A stretch of DNA of 34,531 bases, taken from Bradyrhizobium sp. CCBAU 51627. GTDB taxonomy: Bacteria; Pseudomonadota; Alphaproteobacteria; Rhizobiales; Xanthobacteraceae. Position 1 is the stretch's first letter; each line of letters begins with the position of its first letter. The stretch is taken from assembly GCF_028128765.1 (NCBI RefSeq), contig NZ_LBJG01000074.1:1-34531 (forward strand), given 5' to 3'. A program made the translations under genes and the position numbers. The notes under the pieces were generated by a model. The model had not been told where the DNA came from. It saw only the letters and a list, made by a program, of their open reading frames with translations, and ran no database searches. Positions 24,727-32,588 of this stretch are shown piece after piece.

Positions 24727-25473
24727 TTGAATAGCCGGGTCTACGACACTGCCTTGTTTACGCATCGGGGACGGGTGCGCGAGGAGAACCAGGACGCAAT
24801 ATTTGCCGATGGTTCTGTATTCCAAGAAAATCTGCGGGATGTGATCACGATGCGACTGAGCGGCACGCCCCAAGCCCTTGCCGTCGCGGATGGTATAGGC
24901 GGTCGCCCGCAAGGGGCTCTCGCCAGTCGATCGGCGCTTCAATTCCTGGGGTCTGACGCTCGCTTGGTTCGAAGTGAAGCTGCCTGCGAAGAGGCGCTCC
25001 ACGCTGCGAACGAGCACCTTTACGGCCTGATGCGCGAGCCTACCTGCCTTGGGATGGGGACGACGATCGCGGGATTCGTTGTGCAGGAACGGGCCGTGCT
25101 GAGCTTCAACGTCGGGGACAGCCGAGGCTATAGATTTAGCCGCGGATGCCTGGTCAGAGTCAGTCAGGACGACGTGCCCATGGCAGTGGACCGCAGAGCC
25201 GATAGACCCCGGGGAATTACGCAATGTTTGGGCGGGTCTGAGTTTCCGTTGGGGATCATGCCGCATGTCTTTGCTGGGCCACCCTTCGAGGTCGGCGAGT
25301 GTCTCATGTTGTGCACTGATGGGCTAACAGAGGCTCTCGATGATAGTGAGCTAGCAATGCTGTTTCGGGAGTTGGCACATCCCGCCGCCATGGTTGAGAA
25401 GCTCGTCCGGCAAGGCATCTCGCGCGGAAGCCGAGATAACATTTCGGTTCTAGTAAGCGTTGCGGTCGCATAA
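24727..25473 (+). CDS. PP2C-family serine/threonine phosphatase
   Basis: The 248-residue cytoplasmic protein has the full set of PP2C metal and fold motifs: RGRVREENQDAIFA at 14-27, AVADGIGG at 52-59, GMGTTIAGF, FNVGDSRGYRF, CTDGLTEALDD and the terminal SRDNISVLV. It should remove phosphate from Ser/Thr using two Mn/Mg ions. No kinase gene lies beside it, which is unusual because such stand-alone phosphatases in islands are often paired with a kinase or FHA protein. The start is TTG at 24727. The 30-residue stretch after NQDA (FQENLRDVITMRLSG) is longer than in the minimal bacterial PP2C fold. Confidence 0.85.
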   Translation: MNSRVYDTALFTHRGRVREENQDAIFADGSVFQENLRDVITMRLSGTPQALAVADGIGGRPQGALASRSALQFLGSDARLVRSEAACEEALHAANEHLYGLMREPTCLGMGTTIAGFVVQERAVLSFNVGDSRGYRFSRGCLVRVSQDDVPMAVDRRADRPRGITQCLGGSEFPLGIMPHVFAGPPFEVGECLMLCTDGLTEALDDSELAMLFRELAHPAAMVEKLVRQGISRGSRDNISVLVSVAVA

Positions 25474-25940
25474 TCGGCCAAATCGGGGAGGCTGGCTGGC
25501 TGTAAACCAACCCTCTATAACAGCGATCACTGGTCCTCTAAGAGCTTCGACGCCGGGATGCGCAGGTTCTGTCCATTAGTGGACTATGTGGACGAGAAGC
25601 AGGGAGCAAAGGGCGAGAGAAGGTCGGTTTCGGTAGCGCTGCTGATGCTCTGCCTCGAGGTCGAGGAACCCGAAGATGTGGACGATGATCGGACGTCGGC
25701 GCAACGCTTTAGAGACCAACAGGCGCGCTGGCGTTAGCCGCAATGGCTCTATGCTTTCGCGAGCGGGCATGATTAGCCTTCAGAAGCAGGGGATTTCCCC
25801 GAGCAGATGCGCAAAATGGCCGCTTCCGGCTTGACCCTCCAAATTTTCTTGTTCTAATTTTGTTCTCGTGCGGCGCGATTCTGCCGGCCCATGCCCTTTT
25901 GAAATCACAACAGCAGCGACCCACAAGCCAGTCAGGAACC
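25474..25940. other. Intergenic region before the DUF2130 gene
   Basis: No gene could be supported. A plus-strand frame from ATG 25558 encodes 59 residues of charged sequence (ending DQQARWR) without ribosome site or known motif. An A/T-rich patch near 25845-25862 may hold the promoter of the downstream gene. Confidence 0.35.
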
Positions 25941-27350
25941 ATGCACGAGATCATCTGTCCCCACTGTGACAAGGCCTTCAAGGTCGATGAGTCCGGTTAC
26001 GCGGATATTCTGAAGCAGGTCCGTGACGCCGATTTTGCACAGCAGCTCCACGAACGGCTCGAACTGGCCGAGCGTGACAAGCAGGGCGCTGTTGAGTTGG
26101 CCAAAGCCCAGGTGAGCAATGATCTGCAGCAGGCCGCGGCCGCCAAGGACGCAGAAATCCTGGAGTTGAAGTCCAAGCTCGAGGGGAGCGGCGTTGCCCA
26201 GAAGCTAGCGGTTAGCGAAGCGCTTAGCGCCGTCGAAAAGGAGCGGGACAGGCTCGCGAACGCGCTGGCCGAGTCCGAGCGCGAAAAGAAGGCGGCCTCG
26301 GAGCTTGCCGAAGCACTTCTGGCCAGCGAGCAGCATAAAATCACTGCTGCCAAGGAAAAAGAAATCCAGGAGCTAAAGGCCAAGCTTCTGGCCGTTGAGC
26401 TTGAAAAGAAGCTCGCCGTCACTGAAGCGGTCGGCGCGATCGAGAAAGAACGCGATGAGCTGAAAAACGGCATCAAGCAGGTCCAGCTTGAAAAGCAGCT
26501 CTCCGAACAGTCGCTGAAGGACAAGTACGAAACGCAGATCAAGGATCGCGATGATGCGATCGAGCGCCTTAAGGATATGAAGGCCCGCCTCTCGACCAAG
26601 ATGATCGGCGAGACTCTCGAACAGCACTGCGAGACCGAGTTCAACCGCGTGCGCTCGATGGCGTTTCCGCGGGCTTATTTCGAGAAAGACAATGACGCGC
26701 GGACCGGAAGCAAGGGCGATTACATCTTCCGGGACTTGGACGAGGCCGGCACCGAGATCATCTCGATAATGTTCGAAATGAAGAACGAAAGCGATAGAAC
26801 CGCGACGAAGAGCAAGAACGAGGACTTCCTCAAGGAGCTTGACCGTGACCGGACCGAGAAAGGTTGCGAATACGCTATCCTGGTCTCATTGCTTGAACTG
26901 GACAACGAGCTCTACAACACCGGCATCGTTGATGTCTTCCACCGCTACCCGAAAATGTACGTCATCCGGCCGCAGTTCTTCCTGCCAATGATTACGCTCT
27001 TGCGGAATGCGGCCATCAATTCACTCAAGTACAAGACCGAGCTGGCGCTTGTGAAGGCGCAGAATATCGACATCACCCAGTTTGAAAGTCAGCTTGAGAC
27101 GTTCAAGACCGCATTCTCGAAGAACTACGATCTTGCTTCCAGGCACTTCCAAACGGCGATCGCTGAGATCGACAAGTCCATCGATCACCTGCAGAAAACC
27201 AAGGATGCGTTGATCGGCGCGGACCGCAACCTACGCCTCGCGAATGATAAGGCGCAGGATGTGACGATCAAGAAGCTGACTCGGGGCAATCCGACGATGG
27301 CGGCGAAATTTGCGGAGCTTAAGAATCAACCCGCTGAGGCCGCCGAGTGA
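25941..27350 (+). CDS. DUF2130 protein: zinc knuckle, coiled coil, nuclease-like domain
   Basis: The 469-residue protein opens with a zinc-ribbon-like IICPHCDKAF (Cys6, Cys9). A long Glu/Lys/Ala-rich coiled coil covers about 30-225, with imperfect internal repeats around AVSEALSAVEKERD and AVTEAVGAIEKERD. The DUF2130 domain spans about 230-400. Within it GDYIF (Asp260) and FEMKNE (Glu279, Lys281) fit a PD-(D/E)XK core, followed by EYAILVSLLELDNELY. A second helical segment closes the protein. ATG 25941 follows AGGA at 3 bases. The family is described as of unknown function; nuclease activity is inferred from the motif. It stands alone at the end of the low-GC block. Confidence 0.8.
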   Translation: MHEIICPHCDKAFKVDESGYADILKQVRDADFAQQLHERLELAERDKQGAVELAKAQVSNDLQQAAAAKDAEILELKSKLEGSGVAQKLAVSEALSAVEKERDRLANALAESEREKKAASELAEALLASEQHKITAAKEKEIQELKAKLLAVELEKKLAVTEAVGAIEKERDELKNGIKQVQLEKQLSEQSLKDKYETQIKDRDDAIERLKDMKARLSTKMIGETLEQHCETEFNRVRSMAFPRAYFEKDNDARTGSKGDYIFRDLDEAGTEIISIMFEMKNESDRTATKSKNEDFLKELDRDRTEKGCEYAILVSLLELDNELYNTGIVDVFHRYPKMYVIRPQFFLPMITLLRNAAINSLKYKTELALVKAQNIDITQFESQLETFKTAFSKNYDLASRHFQTAIAEIDKSIDHLQKTKDALIGADRNLRLANDKAQDVTIKKLTRGNPTMAAKFAELKNQPAEAAE

Positions 27351-27397
27351 ATAGGAGCTGTGCCGAGAGGCGCGCGGTTGCCTAGTTAGTTCAAGCG

Positions 27398-27922
27398 CTA
27401 CAAGCTTGAACGACGGCGATAGTTCCGCAGCTCCCAGCGGGCAATGCTTTCCGGCTCGGCCTTGCGCCGAACCGCTTCGATAACCGCGCGATATTGGTCC
27501 TCGTCAACGATCTCGGTCCAGTTGACGCGTCCGCGCAGGTGAGTCTTTTCGATGATGATCCTGTCGATCGGACAATGCGGCGGCTCGGAGATCTGGCCGA
27601 GGCACCAGTGGTACTTGAGCACGAGATTGAGGAGCTTTTGAGCGACGCCGTATCTGTAACGTCCGTCTCGCAAGGAGTCTGGGAGAGCCCCTGTTCCGAA
27701 TTCCACCAGCTGCGCAAGGTTGAGATAATGCTGCCGCTCGGTGCAGGATCCAACGTAATGCGGAAGTATCCGAGTTGTAATGAACTCCTGGAGCATGTCG
27801 CGCAGTTGCCCGGTCTGTCTTGAACCTGGTGCATACAGGTTGGCGCGTTGCACCGATGCCGCCCAAGCGAGTGTCCATAGCTCTCTCAGCAAAAACTGTT
27901 GTTCGGGTTCTAGTGACTGCAT
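27398..27922 (-). CDS. Conserved-looking hypothetical protein
   Basis: The 174-residue protein was not recognised. It is soluble and mostly helical, with an aromatic-rich middle (RYGVAQKLLNLVLKYHWCLG) and a basic C-terminus (ARWELRNYRRRSSL). It has the feel of a small host-type protein of unknown role. It runs toward the DUF2130 gene and ends 48 bases from it. A 7-bp inverted repeat, TTCAAGC and GCTTGAA (27390-27410), overlaps its stop codon and may end both transcripts. Regular codon use and the absence of an alternative frame support it as coding. Confidence 0.55.
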   Translation of the reverse strand: MQSLEPEQQFLLRELWTLAWAASVQRANLYAPGSRQTGQLRDMLQEFITTRILPHYVGSCTERQHYLNLAQLVEFGTGALPDSLRDGRYRYGVAQKLLNLVLKYHWCLGQISEPPHCPIDRIIIEKTHLRGRVNWTEIVDEDQYRAVIEAVRRKAEPESIARWELRNYRRRSSL

Positions 27923-28293
27923 GCGCGATCCATCGAAAGAGTTTGCTACGGGTCGATTTTAGCGTTCTCATTAGATCTCTGCACCACCCCGCCGGAAGGG
28001 TCGGTGGAAATACACCGCACCGCTTGCCGGGAATGGCATCCACTTGCATCGCAAAGAGAGCCCTAGCGCGGAGCCTTTTTTTGTGTATGGCTGCTGATGC
28101 TGCGGGCCTTGAATTCCCCCAACCGCCCGCGACGGCGCAGCGTAAAATCAATGGAGCCGTTACATCCGCTACCATGCGTCAAAGAAAGGGCGTCGCAGAA
28201 GCGTCCTCGCAGCCTTGGAGTTCAGACGGTGTGAGGCATTGCGAGACCTTCGGTCGACTATAAGATCTGGTCGCAGTTGGAGGCAGTTCTTGG
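27923..28293. other. Region without recognisable gene
   Basis: Several overlapping open frames on both strands have no ribosome site, motif or consistent composition. It should contain the promoter of the minus-strand gene that starts at 27922. Confidence 0.35.
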
Positions 28294-28325
28294 ACTGATA
28301 AGGTTTCTAACAAAGGCTTATCAGT
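28294..28325. repeat. 9-bp inverted repeat ACTGATAAG/CTTATCAGT
   Basis: Perfect arms at 28294-28302 and 28317-28325 are separated by 14 bases. It lies at the upstream edge of a TPR-gene remnant. It has no T-run, so a protein or recombinase site is more likely than a terminator. Confidence 0.45.
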
Positions 28326-28530
28326 ACTGCGAATGTCGCACTCGGCAAACTTGGTCCCCGTGACGATCGCACGCGGGCGCGGCTACTGCGGTCGCGCGGC
28401 ACCTGCCTCGAGGCGCTCGCCGATCTCAAGGAGGCACTCGCCTGCTACGACGAAGCGCTGTCACTCTATCCCAAGGTCGGCGTGAAACGCAGGGCCGACT
28501 CTTTGCGCAAGGTCGTTAGCGAACAGCCCG
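28324..28530 (+). pseudogene. Remnant of a TPR-repeat gene
   Basis: One plus-strand frame encodes ALGKLGPRDD, RARLLRSRGTCLEALADLKE and ALACYDEALSLYPKVGVKRR, a typical tetratricopeptide-like helical pair. There is no start codon or ribosome site, and the frame then runs into the antisense of the SRAP gene. It is probably the 3' remainder of a larger TPR protein whose front was lost. Confidence 0.4.
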
Positions 28531-28585
28531 CCTTGGATCCCTTTCATTGTGGGCAATCGCAGTCGGGCCCGGTCACACGGCGTGA

Positions 28586-29311
28586 CTACGTTGGCGGGCG
28601 GATCAGGTCTTCCTTGACGCCGCGGGCGACTACTCGGAGCGTTCCGTCCGGAAACGGCCGCTGCAGTTTCAAGGCTTCGTCTGGAGGAGCCGTCATCCAG
28701 GACTCGACTTCTTTTGGCGTCGTCAGGATCACCGGCATCGCCTTCGGGTGGATGGCACCGACCTCGGCGTTCGGCTCTGTCGTGAGGAATGCGTAGAGGT
28801 CGTTAGTCGTCTCACCTTCCTTGACCTTGCGGACAGATGTCCAGTTGGTCCAGATGCCGGCGAAGCAAGCGAGGGGACGGGTCTCGTCGAGCGCGAACCA
28901 GATGTCGCCGCCTTCGGCCTTGTTGAACTCGCTGAAGGAGTTGAACGGCACCACGCAGCGATTTTCGATTCCCAGCCATCGCGTCCAGTGCTTGCTCTTT
29001 ACATTGCGGATGTTGGTCGTGCCGCTGTCCGGCTCCATTCTGAGTAATTCCTTGAAATCCACTGCCTTGCCCTTGGCCCGCAGCTTCTCGGCTCGTTTCT
29101 TGGTGGCGTCCATCAGCGCCTTTGACGACGATGGCATTCCCCACCGCGCCGTAGCGAGTTCTCGCCCCTCAGCCCCGTTGCGCACGATCGGTGCCTGGTA
29201 GTCAGGGAAGACCCCGGGCATCGGCGCCAGGTTGCCAACGTATCGGTTCACGACGCGGAACAGCGCGCTGATCGCAGCTTGGTTGGTCGTGATCGAATAA
29301 AGATTGCACAT
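28586..29311 (-). CDS. SOS response-associated peptidase (SRAP, YedK/HMCES type)
   Basis: The 241-residue protein is an SRAP-family DNA-repair enzyme. It forms a stable thiazolidine link to abasic sites in single-stranded DNA through its N-terminal cysteine. The catalytic set is visible: Cys2 exposed after Met removal, Asn100 in TTNIRN, Glu128 in FNSFSEF and His188 in IHPKAMPVIL. The motif NVKSKHW replaces the more common RAE form, but length and order are normal. It starts 3 bases after the stop of the upstream 149-residue gene, suggesting translational coupling. Its neighbours include Ku, so a DNA-damage role fits. Confidence 0.9.
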   Translation of the reverse strand: MCNLYSITTNQAAISALFRVVNRYVGNLAPMPGVFPDYQAPIVRNGAEGRELATARWGMPSSSKALMDATKKRAEKLRAKGKAVDFKELLRMEPDSGTTNIRNVKSKHWTRWLGIENRCVVPFNSFSEFNKAEGGDIWFALDETRPLACFAGIWTNWTSVRKVKEGETTNDLYAFLTTEPNAEVGAIHPKAMPVILTTPKEVESWMTAPPDEALKLQRPFPDGTLRVVARGVKEDLIRPPT

Positions 29312-29314
29312 CGG

Positions 29315-29764
29315 TCAGGATTCGGTTCGAGGGTGGCGCGGCTGCCACGTCAACTGTAGCAGAGTCGCGGATGGACGCCGGCCCGCCTTGGCGCATTTGC
29401 GGCAGCGCAGCCGGCTGGCGAGATCGTGCACGAAGGTGGACGGCGGATGATTCATCGCCGCAAGGTCCACGTCGCTCGGCGTCTTACAGCGCGCGCACCT
29501 GATCTCCAGCCACGGGAAGCCTCCATTCACGGCCTGATCGATGGTTGGCGACGGATCGATTGGTTCGCCGTCACTCCACATCCGCTCGTTCCAGCTTTCG
29601 CAAAGCAGCCTATCGGCTTGCTGGATCATCGCCTCGCCTTTGGCCCGCATCTCCGCCGATTGGGCAGCCAGGATGTTGGCCATCGCGCGTGCCTTGCCGA
29701 GCTCTTTCGCCAGAGCCTTGCGATCGCCGCCCGACAGTGGCGTAGGGTGATACTTCGGGGCCAT
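29315..29764 (-). CDS. Small Cys-rich (zinc-ribbon-like) hypothetical protein A
   Basis: The 149-residue protein is unassigned. The N-terminal half is helical (GGDRKALAKELGKARAMAN). The C-terminal half has two CxxC pairs, IRCARCKTPSDVDL and LRCRKCAKAGRRP, spaced about 35 residues apart, as in a zinc ribbon. ATG 29764 is chosen because the sequence before it is Arg/Ser-rich, low in structure and overlaps the upstream gene. It lies 46 bases after protein B and 3 bases before SRAP. Its cysteine region resembles that of protein B, so the two may be diverged duplicates. Confidence 0.6.
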   Translation of the reverse strand: MAPKYHPTPLSGGDRKALAKELGKARAMANILAAQSAEMRAKGEAMIQQADRLLCESWNERMWSDGEPIDPSPTIDQAVNGGFPWLEIRCARCKTPSDVDLAAMNHPPSTFVHDLASRLRCRKCAKAGRRPSATLLQLTWQPRHPRTES

Positions 29765-29810
29765 CCGGATATCCAGGCGCAAAGAGATCGGATCGGCAAA
29801 TCCAGAGCGG

Positions 29811-30206
29811 CTACGGCGTCTCGAATGCTGGCCAGCACCCGTCTTCTTCATGCCTGCCGGTGCGCTGCTGGCAGGTGTTGTCGAGCAGCCGGTGCGCGAC
29901 GTCCTTCCAGAGCGCGTCGCCGCCATACAATCGGACGGCATCGGCGGTCTGGATTTCCACGGTCCGCTGGCAACGGCGGCAGGAGATGCGCAGTACGTGA
30001 CGTTGAATTTCGGAGAGACGTCGCTGCCGCATCTGGGTCTCGGTCGTGCCGGCGCGAGGGTCTTTGAGGACCGATTCCCAGTATCCGGCCGGAAGCTGCG
30101 AATCCGGAGCCGAAGTCGAAGGGCTCCGCCTACGGGCGGCTTCGGCAGCCAGCTTTTCCATTTGCTTCTGGGTCGGCATGCGCCAGCTCGCGGGTCGGTC
30201 GGTCAT
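29811..30206 (-). CDS. Small Cys-rich (zinc-ribbon-like) hypothetical protein B
   Basis: The 131-residue protein is unassigned. It has a helical N-terminus (PTQKQMEKLAAEAARRR), a Pro-Ala-Gly-Tyr-Trp stretch and a C-terminal cysteine region: ISCRRCQRTVEIQTADAVRL, then WKDVAHRLLDNTCQQRTGR, ending DGCWPAFETP. The pattern parallels protein A: CxxC, an acidic/hydrophobic stretch, (V)xDxAxRL, then further cysteines. The ATG at 30206 gives a sensible start. It is first of three codirectional genes ending with SRAP and is divergent from ku across 145 bases, so a shared regulatory region is likely. Confidence 0.6.
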   Translation of the reverse strand: MTDRPASWRMPTQKQMEKLAAEAARRRSPSTSAPDSQLPAGYWESVLKDPRAGTTETQMRQRRLSEIQRHVLRISCRRCQRTVEIQTADAVRLYGGDALWKDVAHRLLDNTCQQRTGRHEEDGCWPAFETP

Positions 30207-30351
30207 GCCTGGATTAGAACATAACAAGAACAAATGTCGAGTCCGTCCACGGGCGTAAGCGAGAAAAATCGGCCCCTCGGACGGGTCGCGATGTCGAAAC
30301 CAAGGCGGGCCGTTCGCCTTGAATCCGGCATTAGTAATGGAGTTCCCCGCG

Positions 30352-31284
30352 ATGGCCCCCCGCGCTAACTGGAAAGGCTTCCTCCGTCTTTCCCTCGTCA
30401 CCTGTCCGGTTGCGCTCTATCCGGCCACCTCGGAATCCGAAAAGGTCTCGTTCAACCAGCTGAACCGGAAGACTGGCCATCGGATCAAGTACGCCAAGGT
30501 CGACGCCGACACCGGCGAGGAGGTCGACAACGAGGACATCGTCAAGGGCTACAAGGTTGATACGGATACGTTCATCGAGGTGACCAAGGAGGAGCTTGAG
30601 AACGTCGCGCTGGAATCGACGCGAACCATCGAGATCGACGAGTTCGTCGACCGCAGCGAGATCGATCCGCGATATCTCATTCGCCCCTACTACCTGCGTC
30701 CAGACGGTAAGGTCGGCCACGATGCCTTCGCCGTCATTCGGGAAACGATCCGCGAGATGAACAAGGTCGCAATCGGCCGCGTGGTGCTGACCAATCGCGA
30801 GCACATCATCGCGCTGGAGCCTCTCGATAAGGGGCTGATGGGGACATTGCTGCGCTACCCCTACGAAGTCCGTTCCGCGGATGAGTATTTCGACGATATC
30901 CAGGATGTCAAAGTCACTAAGGACATGCTTGATCTCGCCAAGCACATCGTCAATCAGAAGGCTGGTCAATTCGAGCCGGACAAGTTCGAAGACCAGTACG
31001 AAACCGCCCTCATCGATCTCATCAATCAGAAGCGCGCCGGCAAACCTATCACAGCGAAAGCGCGTCCTCGAGGTGAGAACGTCGTTGATCTGATGGACGC
31101 GCTGCGCAAGAGCATCGGACGAGACACCACGGGCCCGACAGAGGCGCCGAAGAAGACAGCCAAGAAGCCGCGCAAGGCGGCGGCCGGGCAGAAGGAAATG
31201 CTGATGCCGATCGCAGGCAAGAAGCCGGCGAAGGAGGGCGCGGCGAAGAAGCCGGCGGCCAAGCCGCAGCGGAAGTCGGCTTAG
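30352..31284 (+). CDS. ku: Ku protein for non-homologous end joining
   Basis: The 310-residue protein is a bacterial Ku, a homodimer that rings DNA ends and recruits LigD. The family opening MAPRANWKGFLRLSLVTCPV is present. The Ku core continues through about residue 250, with KVSFNQLNRKTGHRIKYAKV and QFEPDKFEDQYETALIDLI. The last 60 residues are a Lys/Ala/Pro-rich tail (AKKPRKAAAGQK, KKPAAKPQRKSA), common in alphaproteobacterial Ku and likely to bind DNA. ATG 30352 is chosen from family starts; ATG 30337 and TTG 30319 are also in frame. No ligD is in the window. Confidence 0.93.
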   Translation: MAPRANWKGFLRLSLVTCPVALYPATSESEKVSFNQLNRKTGHRIKYAKVDADTGEEVDNEDIVKGYKVDTDTFIEVTKEELENVALESTRTIEIDEFVDRSEIDPRYLIRPYYLRPDGKVGHDAFAVIRETIREMNKVAIGRVVLTNREHIIALEPLDKGLMGTLLRYPYEVRSADEYFDDIQDVKVTKDMLDLAKHIVNQKAGQFEPDKFEDQYETALIDLINQKRAGKPITAKARPRGENVVDLMDALRKSIGRDTTGPTEAPKKTAKKPRKAAAGQKEMLMPIAGKKPAKEGAAKKPAAKPQRKSA

Positions 31285-31289
31285 GAGTC

Positions 31290-31505
31290 GTGAAGCATCC
31301 GGTGATGCCGAAGGCCACTACTTCGCCGTCCGCGGCAGCCCCGGCGAATGGCGATTCCCATCTCGACGACGTTATACGAGGTCATTTCGTCGACAGGCTA
31401 ATGGGGCCCGGCGGGCGGTGCGCGACGCCAGGAAAGGCGACAGGGCGAAAGGCGAAAGTAACGGCGCATAGGGCCGTGGACGAGGTTAAGCGGGCGCTCG
31501 GCTAG
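31290..31505 (+). CDS. Short hypothetical protein after ku (doubtful)
   Basis: A 71-codon frame from GTG 31290 (or ATG 31305) encodes a polar protein with DSHLDDVIRGHFVDRLMGPG and a basic tail ending AVDEVKRALG. It lies 5 bases after the ku stop, in the position of an operon partner, but no ribosome site or family was recognised. Confidence 0.3.
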   Translation: MKHPVMPKATTSPSAAAPANGDSHLDDVIRGHFVDRLMGPGGRCATPGKATGRKAKVTAHRAVDEVKRALG

Positions 31506-32133
31506 CGCGGCTAGCATGCCCATCGCCTCTTCTCCGTCGCTGGCATGACGTACTGGCCTTGCTCGGGATGAACACACCAGTTGGTTCCCTCTGAGGCCGG
31601 TGGACGTGTCGGTGGCGGCGCGGAATCGGACCCAGATGAGAGGCGGCCGGTTCCGTCGATGCTCCGCAGGCCACCCGCGGCGTCAGCCCCGGGACGCCTC
31701 GGCCAGCCGGTCTCACCGGACGGGCGGGACATCAGGAGCGTCAGGTCTCGTCCGAGGGACACTCGGGGCAAGACTCGCCCATGGAGGCGAGGACGTTGTG
31801 GACCTCCGCAGCGCGATCTCCTGCTCGCTGCTCGCCGATTGGGCCTGGGCCTGCGAGGCCGCCAGCGAACCAGCGAGAGCTAGTGCGGCAAATGCATGTC
31901 TTTCCCGAGCACGTCAAACATCCTCCCAAAGGCGCCGTCGCCTCATCTACCGTTCACGACGGCGTACCCGAGGAGTTATCGAACGCATTCCAGAAGGGAA
32001 TTGGCGGTTTGCCGCGGCTCGTCCCAGCTTGGACGGGAGTTTCCGAAGTCAATGACCCAATTCGAGTCTGCGAAATACGATTGTCGCAGATTTCTACGAC
32101 TGGGTCTTTGCAGAACAAAAAGGAGCACGGCGA
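31506..32133. other. Long stretch without a supported gene; possible decayed exported ORF
   Basis: No intact gene is visible. On the minus strand, about 31905 down to 31745, one frame encodes a signal-peptide-like AALALAGSLAASQAQAQSAS with no start codon in frame and a stop just before it. Other phases continue with CPECPSDE and CVHPEQGQYVMPATEKRRW pieces. This pattern suggests a small secreted-protein gene broken by frameshifts. The msrB promoter should lie at the right end. Confidence 0.35.
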
Positions 32134-32586
32134 ATGGCGACCTACAGGAAAAACCCCGAAGCGGTCTCGAAGTTGACTCCCGAGCAGTACCGCGTCACGC
32201 AGACTGACGGGACCGAGCGTCCCTTCGCCAATGAATATTGGGACAACAAGGAGCCTGGTCTCTACGTCGACGTAGTTTCCGGCGAGCCGCTCTTTGCGTC
32301 CTTCGACAAGTTCGACAGCGGAACGGGATGGCCGAGTTTCACGCGGCCCCTAGAGGCCGCAAATGTCACCGAGAACGTTGACAGCTCGCACGGCATGACG
32401 CGGACCGAGGTTCGCTCCAAGCACGGCGACAGCCATCTTGGCCACATCTTCCCAGATGGGCCGCACGACAAGGGCGGGTTGAGGTACTGTATAAATTCGG
32501 CCTCGTTGAGGTTTATCCACCGCGACCAACTAGAAAGCGAGGGATACGGCAAGTACTCAACGCTGTTCTCAAAGCAGGAGGCCTGA
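32134..32586 (+). CDS. msrB: Peptide-methionine (R)-S-oxide reductase MsrB
   Basis: The 150-residue enzyme reduces the R form of methionine sulfoxide in proteins. The family motifs are GTGWPSFTRP at 63-72, the HLGHIFPDGP segment at 101-110, and RYCINSASLRFI with catalytic Cys119. The two CxxC pairs that bind structural zinc in many MsrB are absent (GLYVDVVSGEPLF in place of a CxxC form), so this is the zinc-free subgroup. AAGGAG lies 9 bases before the ATG. It is followed by msrA after 2 bases, as in many operons. It has no signal peptide and acts in the cytoplasm. Confidence 0.94.
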   Translation: MATYRKNPEAVSKLTPEQYRVTQTDGTERPFANEYWDNKEPGLYVDVVSGEPLFASFDKFDSGTGWPSFTRPLEAANVTENVDSSHGMTRTEVRSKHGDSHLGHIFPDGPHDKGGLRYCINSASLRFIHRDQLESEGYGKYSTLFSKQEA

Positions 32587-32588
32587 CG

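Noticed and set aside
29426..30224. Plus-strand frames opposite the two Cys-rich proteins
   Set aside because: Arg-rich antisense with no start signals; the minus-strand genes have good spacing and motifs.
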